DNA of 64,000 bases from an uncultured Flavobacteriaceae bacterium (GTDB taxonomy: Bacteria; Bacteroidota; Bacteroidia; Flavobacteriales; Flavobacteriaceae), in NCBI GenBank assembly GCA_947502635.1, contig CANNAN010000001.1:620001-684000 (forward strand), given 5' to 3'. The notes beneath the pieces are model-generated. The model was not told the origin of the DNA, did not search any database, and saw only the letters and a list, made by a program, of their open reading frames with translations. Both the position numbers and the translations under genes were made by a program. This document shows, in pieces, positions 26,618-35,543 of the stretch. Within the stretch, counting starts at the first letter, position 1. Every line of letters begins with the position of its first letter.

Positions 26618-26713
26618 ATGAAAATTAAGAGAGCGGCTTTAGTAATTAGTATTTCATTTTTAGTGATTTCTTTATTGATGTTAAACCTGTTGGTTATTTT
26701 TTCATCATATTAA
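26618..26713 (+). CDS. Single-TM peptide, 31 residues
   Basis: Found by hand: ATG 26618 to TAA 26711, beginning MKIKRAALVISISFLVISL and ending IFSSY. It is one positively charged N-terminus plus one hydrophobic helix. It is the first reading frame after ECF-type promoter C and sits 12 bp before the YHYH gene. The position makes translation plausible, but no homologue is recognised and it could be a leader or spurious. Confidence 0.45.
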   Translation: MKIKRAALVISISFLVISLLMLNLLVIFSSY

Positions 26714-26725
26714 AAAAACAGACTT

Positions 26726-27499
26726 ATGAAAAATTTAAAAATTCTATTAATTCTACCTTTATTAACGACTGTTATTTTTATAGCATGTTCTAATGGGGAT
26801 GATTCAGTAATCATAGAAGAAGAAAATGAACAATCTGTAGATACAGATTATGATATAAGTGCTATTCTTTCAAAATTTGAAGGAACGGGATTATCTTATG
26901 AAGTCAATGGAAACACCGTTATATTTACAACGCAGGATTTACCAAATCACACAAGTCCGTATTGGCCAACTAACAATCCATTATACGCCGCTTATAATGG
27001 TACAAATTCTAATTGGAATATAAATCCGAATACCATTAGCGAGCAAAATATAGTTTTTACAATGTCATTAAACCCAGCTGAGGCTTCAAATAAGCAAGCG
27101 ACAGGTTTGGGCCCCATTGGTATTTCAAGAAATGGAGTGGTGTTTTTTAATCAGTATGCAGGTCCAGATCAACCATTAACCAATGAAATTAATTCGTTTG
27201 ATCAATGGTTGGGGCATCCACAACGCACAGGACAATACCATTATCATATAGAGCCAACCTATTTAACACAACAATTTGGAGATGATGCCTTTTTAGGGCT
27301 TTTGGCTGACGGTTTTCCTGTTTATGGACCTGTTGAAAATGGAGAAACGATTACTAATGGAGATTTAGATGATTATCACGGACATACATCTGCTACAGTA
27401 GATTTCCCCGATGGTATTTATCATTATCATATTACAAGTGAAGACCCATACCTTAACGGGAGCGGTTATTTTGGAACCCCTGGGAATATCTCTAACTAA
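26726..27499 (+). CDS. YHYH-domain lipoprotein
   Basis: 257 residues with a lipoprotein signal (FIACSNGDD, Cys about 21). The family hallmark YHYHIEPTYL occurs near 175, followed by LLADGFPVYGPVENG, then DYHGHTSAT and IYHYHIT. The repeated His-x-His and Tyr-His pairs are likely metal ligands. YHYH proteins are of unknown function and often near metal or redox genes. It is in the promoter C transcript; the next gene starts at the base after its stop codon. Confidence 0.85.
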   Translation: MKNLKILLILPLLTTVIFIACSNGDDSVIIEEENEQSVDTDYDISAILSKFEGTGLSYEVNGNTVIFTTQDLPNHTSPYWPTNNPLYAAYNGTNSNWNINPNTISEQNIVFTMSLNPAEASNKQATGLGPIGISRNGVVFFNQYAGPDQPLTNEINSFDQWLGHPQRTGQYHYHIEPTYLTQQFGDDAFLGLLADGFPVYGPVENGETITNGDLDDYHGHTSATVDFPDGIYHYHITSEDPYLNGSGYFGTPGNISN

Positions 27500-28066
27500 G
27501 TGCTTAGACATTTAAAATATATAATATTATGTATGATTGTATTTCATTCCTGCAAGCCAGAAATGAAGTATGAGATTGTTGATACTAATAAGCATTTGGA
27601 ATTAGTAAACGGGATTATGTTTTTAAACAAAGTTCCATTAACAGGACATATAGTGTCTTATTATGAAACCCATAAGGTGAAGTCTGATATTCAATATACT
27701 CAAGGGAAAAAACATGGTTATGAGAAGCATTGGTATGAAGATGGATCAAAGAAAATAGAACGCTATTATTTTGAAGGTTTTAAAACAGCGCTTCATAAAG
27801 GATGGTGGCGAGATGGTAAACTGAAGTTTGAATATTCTTTTAATAAGAAAGGGGAGTACAACGGTATGGTGAAGGAGTGGTATAAAACTGGACAATTATT
27901 TAGAGATTTTAATTATGTAAAAGGAAAAGAGGTTGGCCGCCAGCGTCTTTGGAAAATAGATGGGACTATTAAAGCTAATTACGAAGTGGTTGATGGAGAA
28001 CGATTTGGCTTAATAGGTTTAAAAAAGTGTTATACGGTAACAACAAATAGCGACGAAATAAAATGA
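27500..28066 (+). CDS. MORN-repeat (YwqK-like) lipoprotein
   Basis: 188 residues from GTG 27500, immediately after the YHYH stop. Lipoprotein signal (IVFHSCKPE, Cys about 18). It has about four MORN-type repeats of the form GKKHGYEKHWYEDGSKK, GWWRDGKLKFEYSFNKKGEYNGMVKEWYKTGQLF and GKEVGRQRLWKIDGTIK, spread over about 60-160. YwqK-family proteins of this type are common outer-membrane lipoproteins in Bacteroidetes. The C-terminus overlaps the SCO1 start by 4 bp, so the two are coupled. Function unknown. Confidence 0.8.
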   Translation: MLRHLKYIILCMIVFHSCKPEMKYEIVDTNKHLELVNGIMFLNKVPLTGHIVSYYETHKVKSDIQYTQGKKHGYEKHWYEDGSKKIERYYFEGFKTALHKGWWRDGKLKFEYSFNKKGEYNGMVKEWYKTGQLFRDFNYVKGKEVGRQRLWKIDGTIKANYEVVDGERFGLIGLKKCYTVTTNSDEIK

Positions 28067-28686
28067 AATATTCTATTTTAATAGTATTAGTTTTCATCAT
28101 TGCATCTTGTAAAAAGAAGCAAAGTAATGATGTGGCTAAGCTACCTTATTTTAATAGTACAGATTTCACACCAGAATGGGATAAAGCGATGCATAAAATT
28201 CCAGAGTTTTCCTTTACTAATCAAAACGGAGAGGTAGTTACTAATAAAACTTATAAGGATAAGATTTATATTGCTGATTTCTTTTTTACCAGCTGTCCTG
28301 GTATTTGCCCAAAACTCACTAAAAATATGGGAAGTCTTCAGGAAACATACAAAAATGATATCGATATTATGTTGCTATCTCATACAGTAATGCCTTGGAA
28401 AGATTCGGTGTCTGTTTTAAAAGGTTATGCTCAAAAAAATCATGTAAATGTTGCAAAATGGCATTTAGTGACTGGTGATAGAGATGCATTATATGGCATT
28501 GCAAGAACAGGTTATTTTGCTGATGAAGATTTTATAAAAACACAAGATGAAAGTGATTTTATTCATACCGAAAACTTTATTTTAATAGATAAACAAGGTT
28601 ATATACGCGGTGTTTATAATGGTACTTTAGAAATTGATATCGAACGATTAAAGAGACATATTACTATTTTAAAAAGAGAGGGATAA
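28063..28686 (+). CDS. SCO1/SenC-family copper-binding lipoprotein
   Basis: 207 residues, lipoprotein signal (FIIASCKKK, Cys about 16). The thioredoxin-like domain holds the metal/redox motif FFFTSCPGICPK (CxxxC at about 77-81) and the distal conserved His in DFIHTEN. SCO proteins deliver copper to cytochrome oxidase or act as periplasmic thiol oxidoreductases. The start overlaps the MORN gene (ATGA) and a terminator follows at 28712. Its place in the ECF block together with EF-hand and YHYH proteins points to a metal-linked response. Confidence 0.92.
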   Translation: MKYSILIVLVFIIASCKKKQSNDVAKLPYFNSTDFTPEWDKAMHKIPEFSFTNQNGEVVTNKTYKDKIYIADFFFTSCPGICPKLTKNMGSLQETYKNDIDIMLLSHTVMPWKDSVSVLKGYAQKNHVNVAKWHLVTGDRDALYGIARTGYFADEDFIKTQDESDFIHTENFILIDKQGYIRGVYNGTLEIDIERLKRHITILKREG

Positions 28687-28711
28687 ATTTTTAATTAATA
28701 GTTTTATTGCA

Positions 28712-28740
28712 AAGCTTCGTGATACTTCACGGAGCTTTTT
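28712..28740 (+). terminator. Terminator of the YHYH/SCO1 unit
   Basis: An 11-bp stem with one G-U pair (28712-28722 with 28727-28737), 4-nt loop, followed by a T run. Confidence 0.8.
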
Positions 28741-28765
28741 TTATTTTTATAGAAATTCAGGTTTT

Positions 28766-29836
28766 ATGAAAAAAGTATTTTTACTATTAATAGCCATGGT
28801 TGTTCTTTTTGGGTTTAAAGAAAGTCATTTATTTAAGTCCCGAAAAATTAATAGTGTCGAAATTAATACGATTATAAAAGATTCGCTATTAAATGTAAGA
28901 GCTTTAGAGATTATTGAAAGCACTAATTTCTTTGTTTTTTTAACTTCCAATGGAAATATGGGGGTCGTATCGATAGAGGAAAGTACAAAAACCGATAAAA
29001 ATATAACATATCCGATTAAGGTTAAGAGTGATTCGATTGTGCCCAATTTTAGGGCTTTAGCAGGAAATAGTAAACATGGATACGGTTTAAGCACTGGGTC
29101 GCCTGCCTTATTATATAAATTGGATATAGGGAAAGATACTATTGTATATCAGGAGAATCACCCCAAAGCTTTTTACGATTCTATGGATTTTTGGAATGAT
29201 CAGGAAGGGATCGCTATTGGAGATCCTACTAATGATTGCATAAGTGTTATTATTACTCGTGATGGAGGAGAGACATGGAAGAAATTACCATGTGATTCTT
29301 TACCCAAAGCAAAAGAAGGGGAAGCTGCTTTTGCAGCGAGCGATACTAATATTGCTATTGTTGGTGACCATACCTGGGTGGCTACAGGAGGGAAGTCTAG
29401 TAGAATTTTATATTCCCCAAATAAAGGGGAAACATGGGAAGTTTATAATACACCAATAGTCCAAGGTTTAGAAACAACAGGGATGTATTCTATTGATTTT
29501 TATGATGAACTTAATGGTTTTGCTATTGGTGGCGATTATACAAAACCAGATGATAATGCTGCTAACAAAATTAAAACAATTGATGGTGGTAAAACTTGGG
29601 ATTTAGTTGCTCAAAATGAAAACCCAGGTTATAGAAGTTGCGTACAATATATACCAAATAGAGCAGGGAAGGAGCTAATTGCTATTGGGTTTAAAGGTAT
29701 TGATTATAGCAATGATTCTGGAAATTCATGGAAACACCTTAGTGACGAAGGTTTCTATACAATTCGATTTTTAAATGATTCGATTGCTTATGCTGCAGGT
29801 GCTGGGCGTATATCTAAGTTGATTTTTAGAGAATGA
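28766..29836 (+). CDS. Ycf48-like beta-propeller (oxidoreductase) protein, exported
   Basis: 356 residues with a signal-anchor N-terminus (FLLLIAMVVLFGF). It contains several BNR/Asp-box turns with the GGETWKKL, NKGETWEVY, DGGKTWDLV and DSGNSWKHL pattern, spaced 60-70 residues, typical of Ycf48-type propellers and of Bacteroidetes proteins annotated oxidoreductase. Ycf48 assists photosystem II assembly in cyanobacteria; here the role is unknown, possibly a periplasmic stability factor. It comes after the ECF block terminator, and no ECF-type motif was seen before it, so it is probably not in the regulon. It converges on the second ECF cassette. Confidence 0.8.
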   Translation: MKKVFLLLIAMVVLFGFKESHLFKSRKINSVEINTIIKDSLLNVRALEIIESTNFFVFLTSNGNMGVVSIEESTKTDKNITYPIKVKSDSIVPNFRALAGNSKHGYGLSTGSPALLYKLDIGKDTIVYQENHPKAFYDSMDFWNDQEGIAIGDPTNDCISVIITRDGGETWKKLPCDSLPKAKEGEAAFAASDTNIAIVGDHTWVATGGKSSRILYSPNKGETWEVYNTPIVQGLETTGMYSIDFYDELNGFAIGGDYTKPDDNAANKIKTIDGGKTWDLVAQNENPGYRSCVQYIPNRAGKELIAIGFKGIDYSNDSGNSWKHLSDEGFYTIRFLNDSIAYAAGAGRISKLIFRE

Positions 29837-29982
29837 TCAATGAGACCTAAGGACTGTTTTTACTGATAGACCTAAGAATGAAGACTTGTGTTTTAGTTGT
29901 TTTGAAGTATGTTAGTGTTCGTTATGAATTAGTATCTTAGCGCCTTTGCGAGACAAATATGAAAAGAGCACTCCTCCTTTTT

Positions 29983-30432
29983 TTAACCCTTATTACCGCC
30001 TTTTTTGTGTTTGTTTTTAAAACGTTCTAACATTTTTCTTTTAAAATCATCCTCGGCTATTTTTAATAAAATTATTTTTTTAGGAGGAATGATTTGCAAT
30101 AATTTAGCAGACAATTCCATACGTTGTTTATGAAGTGCATTTTCTGCTTCATTTAATTTTGTAATTAAATCTTTGGCTCTTTTATCTGTTAGTGTGCTAA
30201 TATTTCTTCTAATTTCTCGACGAATATTTCTAATATCTTCATGTCTTATTTTAGAAGTCACCTTATCATAATCATTATAAACAGGCCAGAATTTTTGAGC
30301 TTCTTGCTCAGTTAAATCTAATTTCTCTGTAATAAATGAAACTTTGATTGCTTTTATTCTCTCTCTATTGTGTTGTGCCGTAATATTTAGCGAAAACAAA
30401 AATAGTAATATGGGAAGTATGTTTTTTTTCAT
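29983..30432 (-). CDS. Spy-like 'sensor of ECF-type sigma factor'
   Basis: 149 residues with a signal peptide (ILPILLFLFSLNITAQ). Then about 120 residues of charged helix: KAIKVSFITEKLDLTEQEAQKFWPVYNDY, with the LTEQEAQKFW motif of the Spy/CpxP-like family widely annotated as ECF-type sigma-factor sensor in flavobacteria. The C-terminus is Lys-rich. It is third in the minus-strand order sigma, membrane protein, Spy-like, 11 bp after its neighbour. The cassette is parallel in plan to that at 23132 but unrelated in the details of the membrane protein. Confidence 0.8.
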   Translation of the reverse strand: MKKNILPILLFLFSLNITAQHNRERIKAIKVSFITEKLDLTEQEAQKFWPVYNDYDKVTSKIRHEDIRNIRREIRRNISTLTDKRAKDLITKLNEAENALHKQRMELSAKLLQIIPPKKIILLKIAEDDFKRKMLERFKNKHKKGGNKG

Positions 30433-30443
30433 GAGTTTGTACT

Positions 30444-30941
30444 TTATTCAAGAGTGATATCTTCAATGTCTAAATTATCTAATATATAGGTCTCCATAGT
30501 TCTTTCTTCAACGTTATATTCTATAAAGTTTTCTTCAATCAAATCGTCATCAGATAATAAGGTTGCAATTTCATAAGAACCAATATTTTCATTAATTATA
30601 TAGTTTTCAACGGTTTCAAAATCTAAAGAATCAAAAGTTAATTTGTTTTCAAAAATCGAAAGGTTGAATAAAATTAAGACAGCAGCAGCTATACTTGACA
30701 TATAAATGACTGTTCTTTTTCTAAATAGAGGAATTACTTTTGTTGGTGTACTTGTTGAAATTTTATCTGTAATACTATCTTCTAAAGTATTAAAATAGTC
30801 TTCAGGTAATTTAAAACCAGAATCACCTGATATTTTTTTAAGCTTTATATCACTTATAATACGATCTTCTAAAGAGTTAAAATAATCATCTGGAACTTTA
30901 AATCCAGTTTCTTTAATGTTATGTAGTTTATTCTGTTTCAT
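30444..30941 (-). CDS. Single-TM protein with tandem 'GFK-P-DYFN-LEDxI' repeats, anti-sigma candidate
   Basis: 165 residues. The N-terminal cytoplasmic part carries a direct repeat of about 30 residues: GFKVPDDYFNSLEDRI (about 12-27) and GFKLPEDYFNTLEDSI (about 42-57). One TM helix follows near 72-92 (VIYMSSIAAAVLILFNLSIF), then an acidic periplasmic tail. The position, 36 bp after the sigma gene and 11 bp before the Spy-like gene, suggests an anti-sigma factor. Bacteroidetes anti-sigma-like proteins with a PxxYF motif are known to me, but the doubled motif is noteworthy. Confidence 0.72.
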   Translation of the reverse strand: MKQNKLHNIKETGFKVPDDYFNSLEDRIISDIKLKKISGDSGFKLPEDYFNTLEDSITDKISTSTPTKVIPLFRKRTVIYMSSIAAAVLILFNLSIFENKLTFDSLDFETVENYIINENIGSYEIATLLSDDDLIEENFIEYNVEERTMETYILDNLDIEDITLE

Positions 30942-30977
30942 TATCTTATTAATAAGACTAGAGGTTTTAATAAAGGT

Positions 30978-31520
30978 TTAATCTTTAGTTAAATAAGCTT
31001 CGATTTTCTTAACAGCTATATGATAAGATGCTTTTAAAGCGCCTTCACTAGTTTCTAGTATATCTGCCATATCTTTATATTTTATGTCTTCAAAATATTT
31101 CATATTAAAAACAAGCTGCTGTTTCTCTGGTAAAGTTGCAATAGCGCGTTGTAATTTTAGTTGAATAGCATCCCCTTCAAAATAAACATCTGATGCTAAG
31201 TTGTTTATAGCCAATCGTTGCACTTCTTCACTTGTGACTCGTAGGCGTTTAGCATTTTTATTAATAAATGTAATCGATTCGTTGGTGGCGATGCGGTATA
31301 ACCATGAAAACAATTTACTATCCCCTTTAAAGTTATGAATGTTTTTATAAACCTTAATAAACGTGTTCTGAAGCACATCATCAGTATCATCATGCGATTT
31401 CACTATATTACGAATATGCCAATATAAACGCTCTTTGTAAAGCGTGATTAACGTTCTAAAAGCTTTATCCTTTTGGTTTTCTGACTTTAATAATTCTAAT
31501 AGTTGTGTTTCGTTGATCAC
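30978..31520 (-). CDS. RNA polymerase ECF sigma factor, second
   Basis: 180-residue group 4 sigma factor. Region 2: DDTDDVLQNTFIKVYKNIHNFKGDSKLFSWLYRIATNESITF (about 45-85). Region 4: EKQQLVFNMKYFEDIKYKDMADILETSEGALKASYHIAVKKIE (about 130-175). It heads the minus-strand order sigma / repeat membrane protein / Spy-like. A 6-bp palindrome (TAGTCT-TT-AGACTA, 31530-31543) lies 10 bp upstream. The CAAG-N16-CATCTAA motif of the first cassette was not found near it, so the two sigma factors probably read different promoters. Confidence 0.93.
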   Translation of the reverse strand: MINETQLLELLKSENQKDKAFRTLITLYKERLYWHIRNIVKSHDDTDDVLQNTFIKVYKNIHNFKGDSKLFSWLYRIATNESITFINKNAKRLRVTSEEVQRLAINNLASDVYFEGDAIQLKLQRAIATLPEKQQLVFNMKYFEDIKYKDMADILETSEGALKASYHIAVKKIEAYLTKD

Positions 31521-31529
31521 AAAATTGTT

Positions 31530-31543
31530 TAGTCTTTAGACTA
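31530..31543. promoter_or_regulatory. Small palindrome upstream of the second ECF sigma gene
   Basis: TAGTCT and AGACTA separated by TT, a perfect short inverted repeat in the presumed promoter or leader. It could be an operator or a chance hairpin. Confidence 0.3.
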
Positions 31544-31745
31544 ATAAATATACTGAAAGTTTAAATTTTATTTCTCATTTTACGTAATTAATTGATAGTC
31601 AGAAATATGGGTTTGTTTTTATCGATTAAGTGTGTTAAAACAACGATTAAGTGCGGTTTTCCTTGGTTCAAAAGGTTTTTTGTTTTATGTTTGTATCAGA
31701 AACCTACTTATTGTTGTTAGTCGTCCCCAAGTCTATCAATGAACA

Positions 31746-31784
31746 AAAAAAAGGATAGATGCCCAAATCTCTATCCTTTTTTTA
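31746..31784 (-). terminator. Terminator after the ABC exporter gene
   Basis: GGATAG pairs with CTATCC, extended by A/T pairs, loop of 12 nt, with an A run on the left that is a T run on the minus strand. It ends the transcript of the ABC exporter operon. Confidence 0.75.
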
Positions 31785-31806
31785 TTTTTAATCAATTCAT
31801 TAAATG

Positions 31807-33669
31807 CTATCCGAAACTTTGCATCTCTACTAGTTTGTAGTAAATGCCTTTTTTACTAATAAGGTCTTGGTGTTTGCCTTGTTCAACAATTTCCCCTTTA
31901 TTAAGCACTATGATCTCATCGGCATTTTGAATGGTAGATAATCTATGCGCAATAACGATAGAGGTTCTGTTTTTCATCATGTTTTCTAAAGCTTCTTGAA
32001 CCACTCTCTCACTTTCAGTATCTAGAGCTGATGTGGCTTCATCAAGAATCATGATAGGAGGATTTTTAAGAACAGCTCGAGCAATACTTAAACGTTGTTT
32101 TTGCCCACCTGAAACTTTACCTCCAGAATCACCTATATTAAAATTAATGTCATCTTTTAAGTCTTTAACAAACTCCCATGCGTTAGCAACCTTTAGGGCT
32201 TCGACAATTTCATCATCAGTTGCATGAGCGTTATCATTACCAAGCTTTAAATTGTTTTTAATGCTATCATTAAAGAGAATAGCATCTTGAGTAACAATAC
32301 CTAATTTATTTCGTAGGGATTCTGTAGTTAAATCACGAATATCTGTCCCATCTATTAAAATTCTCCCTTTATTTACATCGTAAAAACGTGTTATTAAGTT
32401 GGCGATAGTTGACTTCCCACTTCCTGATTGTCCAACAAATGCTACCGTTTTTCCTTTAGGAATAGTAAGAGAAAAATCTTTAAGAACATATTCATCTTCA
32501 TACTTAAATGAAATGTTTTCAAATTTTATTTCAGAATCAAAACTTGTTTTAGTAATAGCGTTCTCTTTATCTTTTAAAGGATTTTCTGTATCAATAATTT
32601 CTTGTATTCTTTCTGCAGCAGCGCCACCTCTTTTAATATTATAAAGCCCTCTTGAAATAGCTTTTGCAGGAACTAAAATATTATAGGATAACCCCATGTA
32701 AGTAATGAATTCACTTCCTTTTAAAGTTGCTTCTTTAGATATAAATAAGAAAGATATTTTACCAGTTAGTACCATAGATCCTCCAAACCATAAAATAGTT
32801 GCTATAATACAAATCCCTAAGAATTCACTAGTTGGTGATGCTAAGTTTTGACGATTTAATAGTTTATTAGAAAAATGATAAAAGCGAGAGGTTGATTCTT
32901 GAAATTTCTCATTGAATTTGCCTTCAGCATTAAAACCTTTTATGATGCGTAAACCCGTTAACGTTTCCTCTAGAGTTGACAAAAATACGCCTTGTTCTTT
33001 TTGAACGCGATCCGATTTTCGTTTCAAACTTTTTCCAATCTTAGAAATGATAAACCCCATTACTGGAATGAAAATAAAAACAAACAAGGTAAGCTCTTTA
33101 CTTATAAGAAGCATTGCCGTTATTGTGAAAATTATTGTTAGAGGTTCTCTTACGATAAGTTCTAAAACAGAGAGGAAAGAATATTGTAAATCTAAAACAT
33201 CACTCGTAACCCTCGATAGGATATCACCCTTCCTTTTTTCTGAAAAAAATGAAAGGGGTAATTCTACTGTTTTTTTGTATACAGCATTTCTAAGATCTCT
33301 TATAACCCCATTCCGTAAAAACACTAAGAAATAATTTGCGAAATAGCCAAAAATGTTTTTTAATAAAAACATAAAAATAATTAAGAAAACTACATATAAG
33401 AGTGCTCTATGGTCATCTCCATGAGAGAATTGGTTCACCTGATACGCTAAATAATTTTCAAAATAATCTTTAATTTCTGTTATTTTTTCTAAAACAGGTT
33501 TTTCGCTAGGAGCTGTTACATTTTCTTTAAAAAGAATATCTAACATTGGAATTAGAACGATAAAAGATAAAACTCCAAATAAAGCAAAAAACACATTAGA
33601 AATAATATGCCCAATAGCAAATCGTTTATACGGTTTTGCATACCGTAAAATGTTTACAAAATGGTTCAT
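31807..33669 (-). CDS. ABC exporter, fused permease and ATPase (MsbA/lipid-A-flippase-like)
   Basis: 620-residue half-transporter. Six TM helices in the first 330 residues; the N-terminal linker reads LRYAKPYKRFAIGHIISN. The ATPase domain is about 370-615: Walker A GQSGSGKST, signature VSGGQKQRLSIARA, Walker B IMILDEATSALD, and the H-loop in IAHRLSTI. Size and layout match MsbA-type flippases for lipid A or other lipids. Its start codon shares a base with the phosphohexomutase stop (TAATG), so the two are translationally coupled. The substrate is not readable from the sequence. Confidence 0.9.
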   Translation of the reverse strand: MNHFVNILRYAKPYKRFAIGHIISNVFFALFGVLSFIVLIPMLDILFKENVTAPSEKPVLEKITEIKDYFENYLAYQVNQFSHGDDHRALLYVVFLIIFMFLLKNIFGYFANYFLVFLRNGVIRDLRNAVYKKTVELPLSFFSEKRKGDILSRVTSDVLDLQYSFLSVLELIVREPLTIIFTITAMLLISKELTLFVFIFIPVMGFIISKIGKSLKRKSDRVQKEQGVFLSTLEETLTGLRIIKGFNAEGKFNEKFQESTSRFYHFSNKLLNRQNLASPTSEFLGICIIATILWFGGSMVLTGKISFLFISKEATLKGSEFITYMGLSYNILVPAKAISRGLYNIKRGGAAAERIQEIIDTENPLKDKENAITKTSFDSEIKFENISFKYEDEYVLKDFSLTIPKGKTVAFVGQSGSGKSTIANLITRFYDVNKGRILIDGTDIRDLTTESLRNKLGIVTQDAILFNDSIKNNLKLGNDNAHATDDEIVEALKVANAWEFVKDLKDDINFNIGDSGGKVSGGQKQRLSIARAVLKNPPIMILDEATSALDTESERVVQEALENMMKNRTSIVIAHRLSTIQNADEIIVLNKGEIVEQGKHQDLISKKGIYYKLVEMQSFG

Positions 33670-35399
33670 TAATTAAGTTTCATATCTTTTAATATAGCAT
33701 CTATTTTAGATTCTAGTTTTGCTTCACTATCATTAAATACTTCAACAGATTCTAAATAATCATTGACACTAATGTAGAATTTTATTTTAGGTTCTGTTCC
33801 GCTAGGTCTCAGTGCTATTTGACTTCCATCTTCTGTATAATAAATTAAAACGTTAGATTTTGGAATATCTAGAGAGCTTTCTTCACCAGAAATCATGTTT
33901 TTACTAATAGATAATTGATAATCTTCAATTTTTACAACTTTAGATCCGTTGACTACGGTTAATGGATTTTCACGAGCATCAATCATCATTTGTTTGATTT
34001 CTTGAGCGCCTTCAATACCTTTTTTAGTTAGTGAAACTAAACGCTCTTTATAAAGCCCATGTTCTGCATATAATTTGATAAGTTCGCTATAAAAGGAACT
34101 TCCAATAACTTTAGATTGAGCAGCTATTTCACAAGCTAAAAGCGTTGAGGTTACAGCATCTTTATCTCGAACAAAATCACCTACCATAAAGCCAAAACTT
34201 TCTTCGCCACCCCCAATAAAATCAAGTTCAGGGAAATCTTGTATTAGTTTGGCAATCCATTTAAAGCCTGTTAAAACAATTTTGCTATCCACGTTATAGG
34301 CGTCTGCAAGTTTGTTTAGCATAGGTGTTGATACTATTGTAGAAGCAATAAATTCTTTTCCTTTAATTTTCCCTTCGGCTTTCCATTGTTTTAATAGGAA
34401 ATCTGTCATCATTAACATGGTCTGATTTCCGTTAAGTAACTGCAATTTATTTTCAGAATTACGAACGGCTACACCTAACCTATCACAATCTGGGTCAGTT
34501 CCTATAACAATATCGGCATTTACTTTATCAGCTAGTTCTAATGCCATTTTTAATGCAGCAGGCTCCTCTGGGTTAGGTGAAGCCACAGTTGGGAAATCAC
34601 CATCAGGAACTTCTTGTTCTTTTACAATATGAACATTTTTGTACCCAGCCCGTTTTAAAGTTTCGGGAACTGCTGTAATTGATGTACCGTGGAGTGATGT
34701 AAAAACAATGTTTAAATTATCTTTAGCTTCTTGTGAAGCACCACAGCTACCATTTTCTACAGAAGCATTAATAAACACATCATCAACATCTTTTCCAATA
34801 TAATGAATAAGGTCATTGTTGGCTTCGAATTTTATGTTAGCATAGTCAAGATTATTGATAACTTCTATTAAAGCATCATCGTGAGGAGGAACTAATTGAC
34901 CTCCATCTTGCCAATATACTTTATAACCATTGTATTCTGGTGGATTATGTGAGGCCGTTAAAACAATACCACAATGACAGTTTAAATGTTTAACAGCAAA
35001 AGATAATTCTGGTGTTGCACGTAAATCTTCAAACAAATAAACCTCAATGTTATTTGCCGAAAATACATCTGCTACAACTTTAGCAAGGGTTTTACTGTTG
35101 TGTCTACAATCATATGCAATAACAGCTTTTGGGTTTTCATTTGGAAACGATTTACGTATATAATCACTTAATCCTTGAGTACTTTTTCCAAGGGTATATT
35201 TGTTTATACGGTTGGTTCCAACCCCCATGACACCACGCATACCACCAGTTCCGAATTCTAGGTCTTTATAAAAACTTTCTTGAATATCTTTTGGGTTGTT
35301 AGCTATGCTATCTTTTATAAATGTTTGTGTTTCATCATCAAAAGTTGGTGTTAACCACGTATTGATTCTATCTAAAATCTTTGGTTCTATGTAAATCAT
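33669..35399 (-). CDS. Phosphoglucomutase/phosphomannomutase (alpha-D-phosphohexomutase)
   Basis: 576 residues, the length of PgcA-type phosphoglucomutases. The phosphoserine loop is [16 protein letters not shown] (active Ser near 148), the metal loop is [10 protein letters not shown], the sugar-specificity loop is GGGEESFGF, and the phosphate loop near the C-terminus is [12 protein letters not shown]. All four are intact. It interconverts hexose 6- and 1-phosphates to supply nucleotide sugars. It lies just before an ABC exporter (TAATG overlap), with a glycosyltransferase gene upstream 144 bp away. A TATTTTTG box on the minus strand at 35418-35425 may be its promoter. Confidence 0.94.
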   Translation of the reverse strand: MIYIEPKILDRINTWLTPTFDDETQTFIKDSIANNPKDIQESFYKDLEFGTGGMRGVMGVGTNRINKYTLGKSTQGLSDYIRKSFPNENPKAVIAYDCRHNSKTLAKVVADVFSANNIEVYLFEDLRATPELSFAVKHLNCHCGIVLTASHNPPEYNGYKVYWQDGGQLVPPHDDALIEVINNLDYANIKFEANNDLIHYIGKDVDDVFINASVENGSCGASQEAKDNLNIVFTSLHGTSITAVPETLKRAGYKNVHIVKEQEVPDGDFPTVASPNPEEPAALKMALELADKVNADIVIGTDPDCDRLGVAVRNSENKLQLLNGNQTMLMMTDFLLKQWKAEGKIKGKEFIASTIVSTPMLNKLADAYNVDSKIVLTGFKWIAKLIQDFPELDFIGGGEESFGFMVGDFVRDKDAVTSTLLACEIAAQSKVIGSSFYSELIKLYAEHGLYKERLVSLTKKGIEGAQEIKQMMIDARENPLTVVNGSKVVKIEDYQLSISKNMISGEESSLDIPKSNVLIYYTEDGSQIALRPSGTEPKIKFYISVNDYLESVEVFNDSEAKLESKIDAILKDMKLN

Positions 35400-35417
35400 A
35401 TATCAATTAAATAAATG

Positions 35418-35425
35418 CAAAAATA
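35418..35425 (-). promoter_or_regulatory. Possible -7 box of the phosphohexomutase-exporter operon
   Basis: TATTTTTG on the minus strand matches TAnnTTTG, 18 bases upstream of the mutase ATG. No good -33 TTG is at the right distance. Confidence 0.4.
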
Positions 35426-35543
35426 ATCAATTAGTCAGATAATGTCTTTGTTTTTTATGCCGAACTAATATTTAATAACGCAAACGTTTTAGTATTTTTA
35501 ATAAGGCTTTAATAAGTTGTATTTTAGAATAAAAACAATCATT

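Noticed and set aside
29837-29982. Short imperfect repeats and a piece TTAGCGCCTTTGCGAG in the gap after the Ycf48-like gene
   Set aside because: The piece recalls a sequence I have seen scattered in other genomes, but a single copy here cannot support a repeat call.
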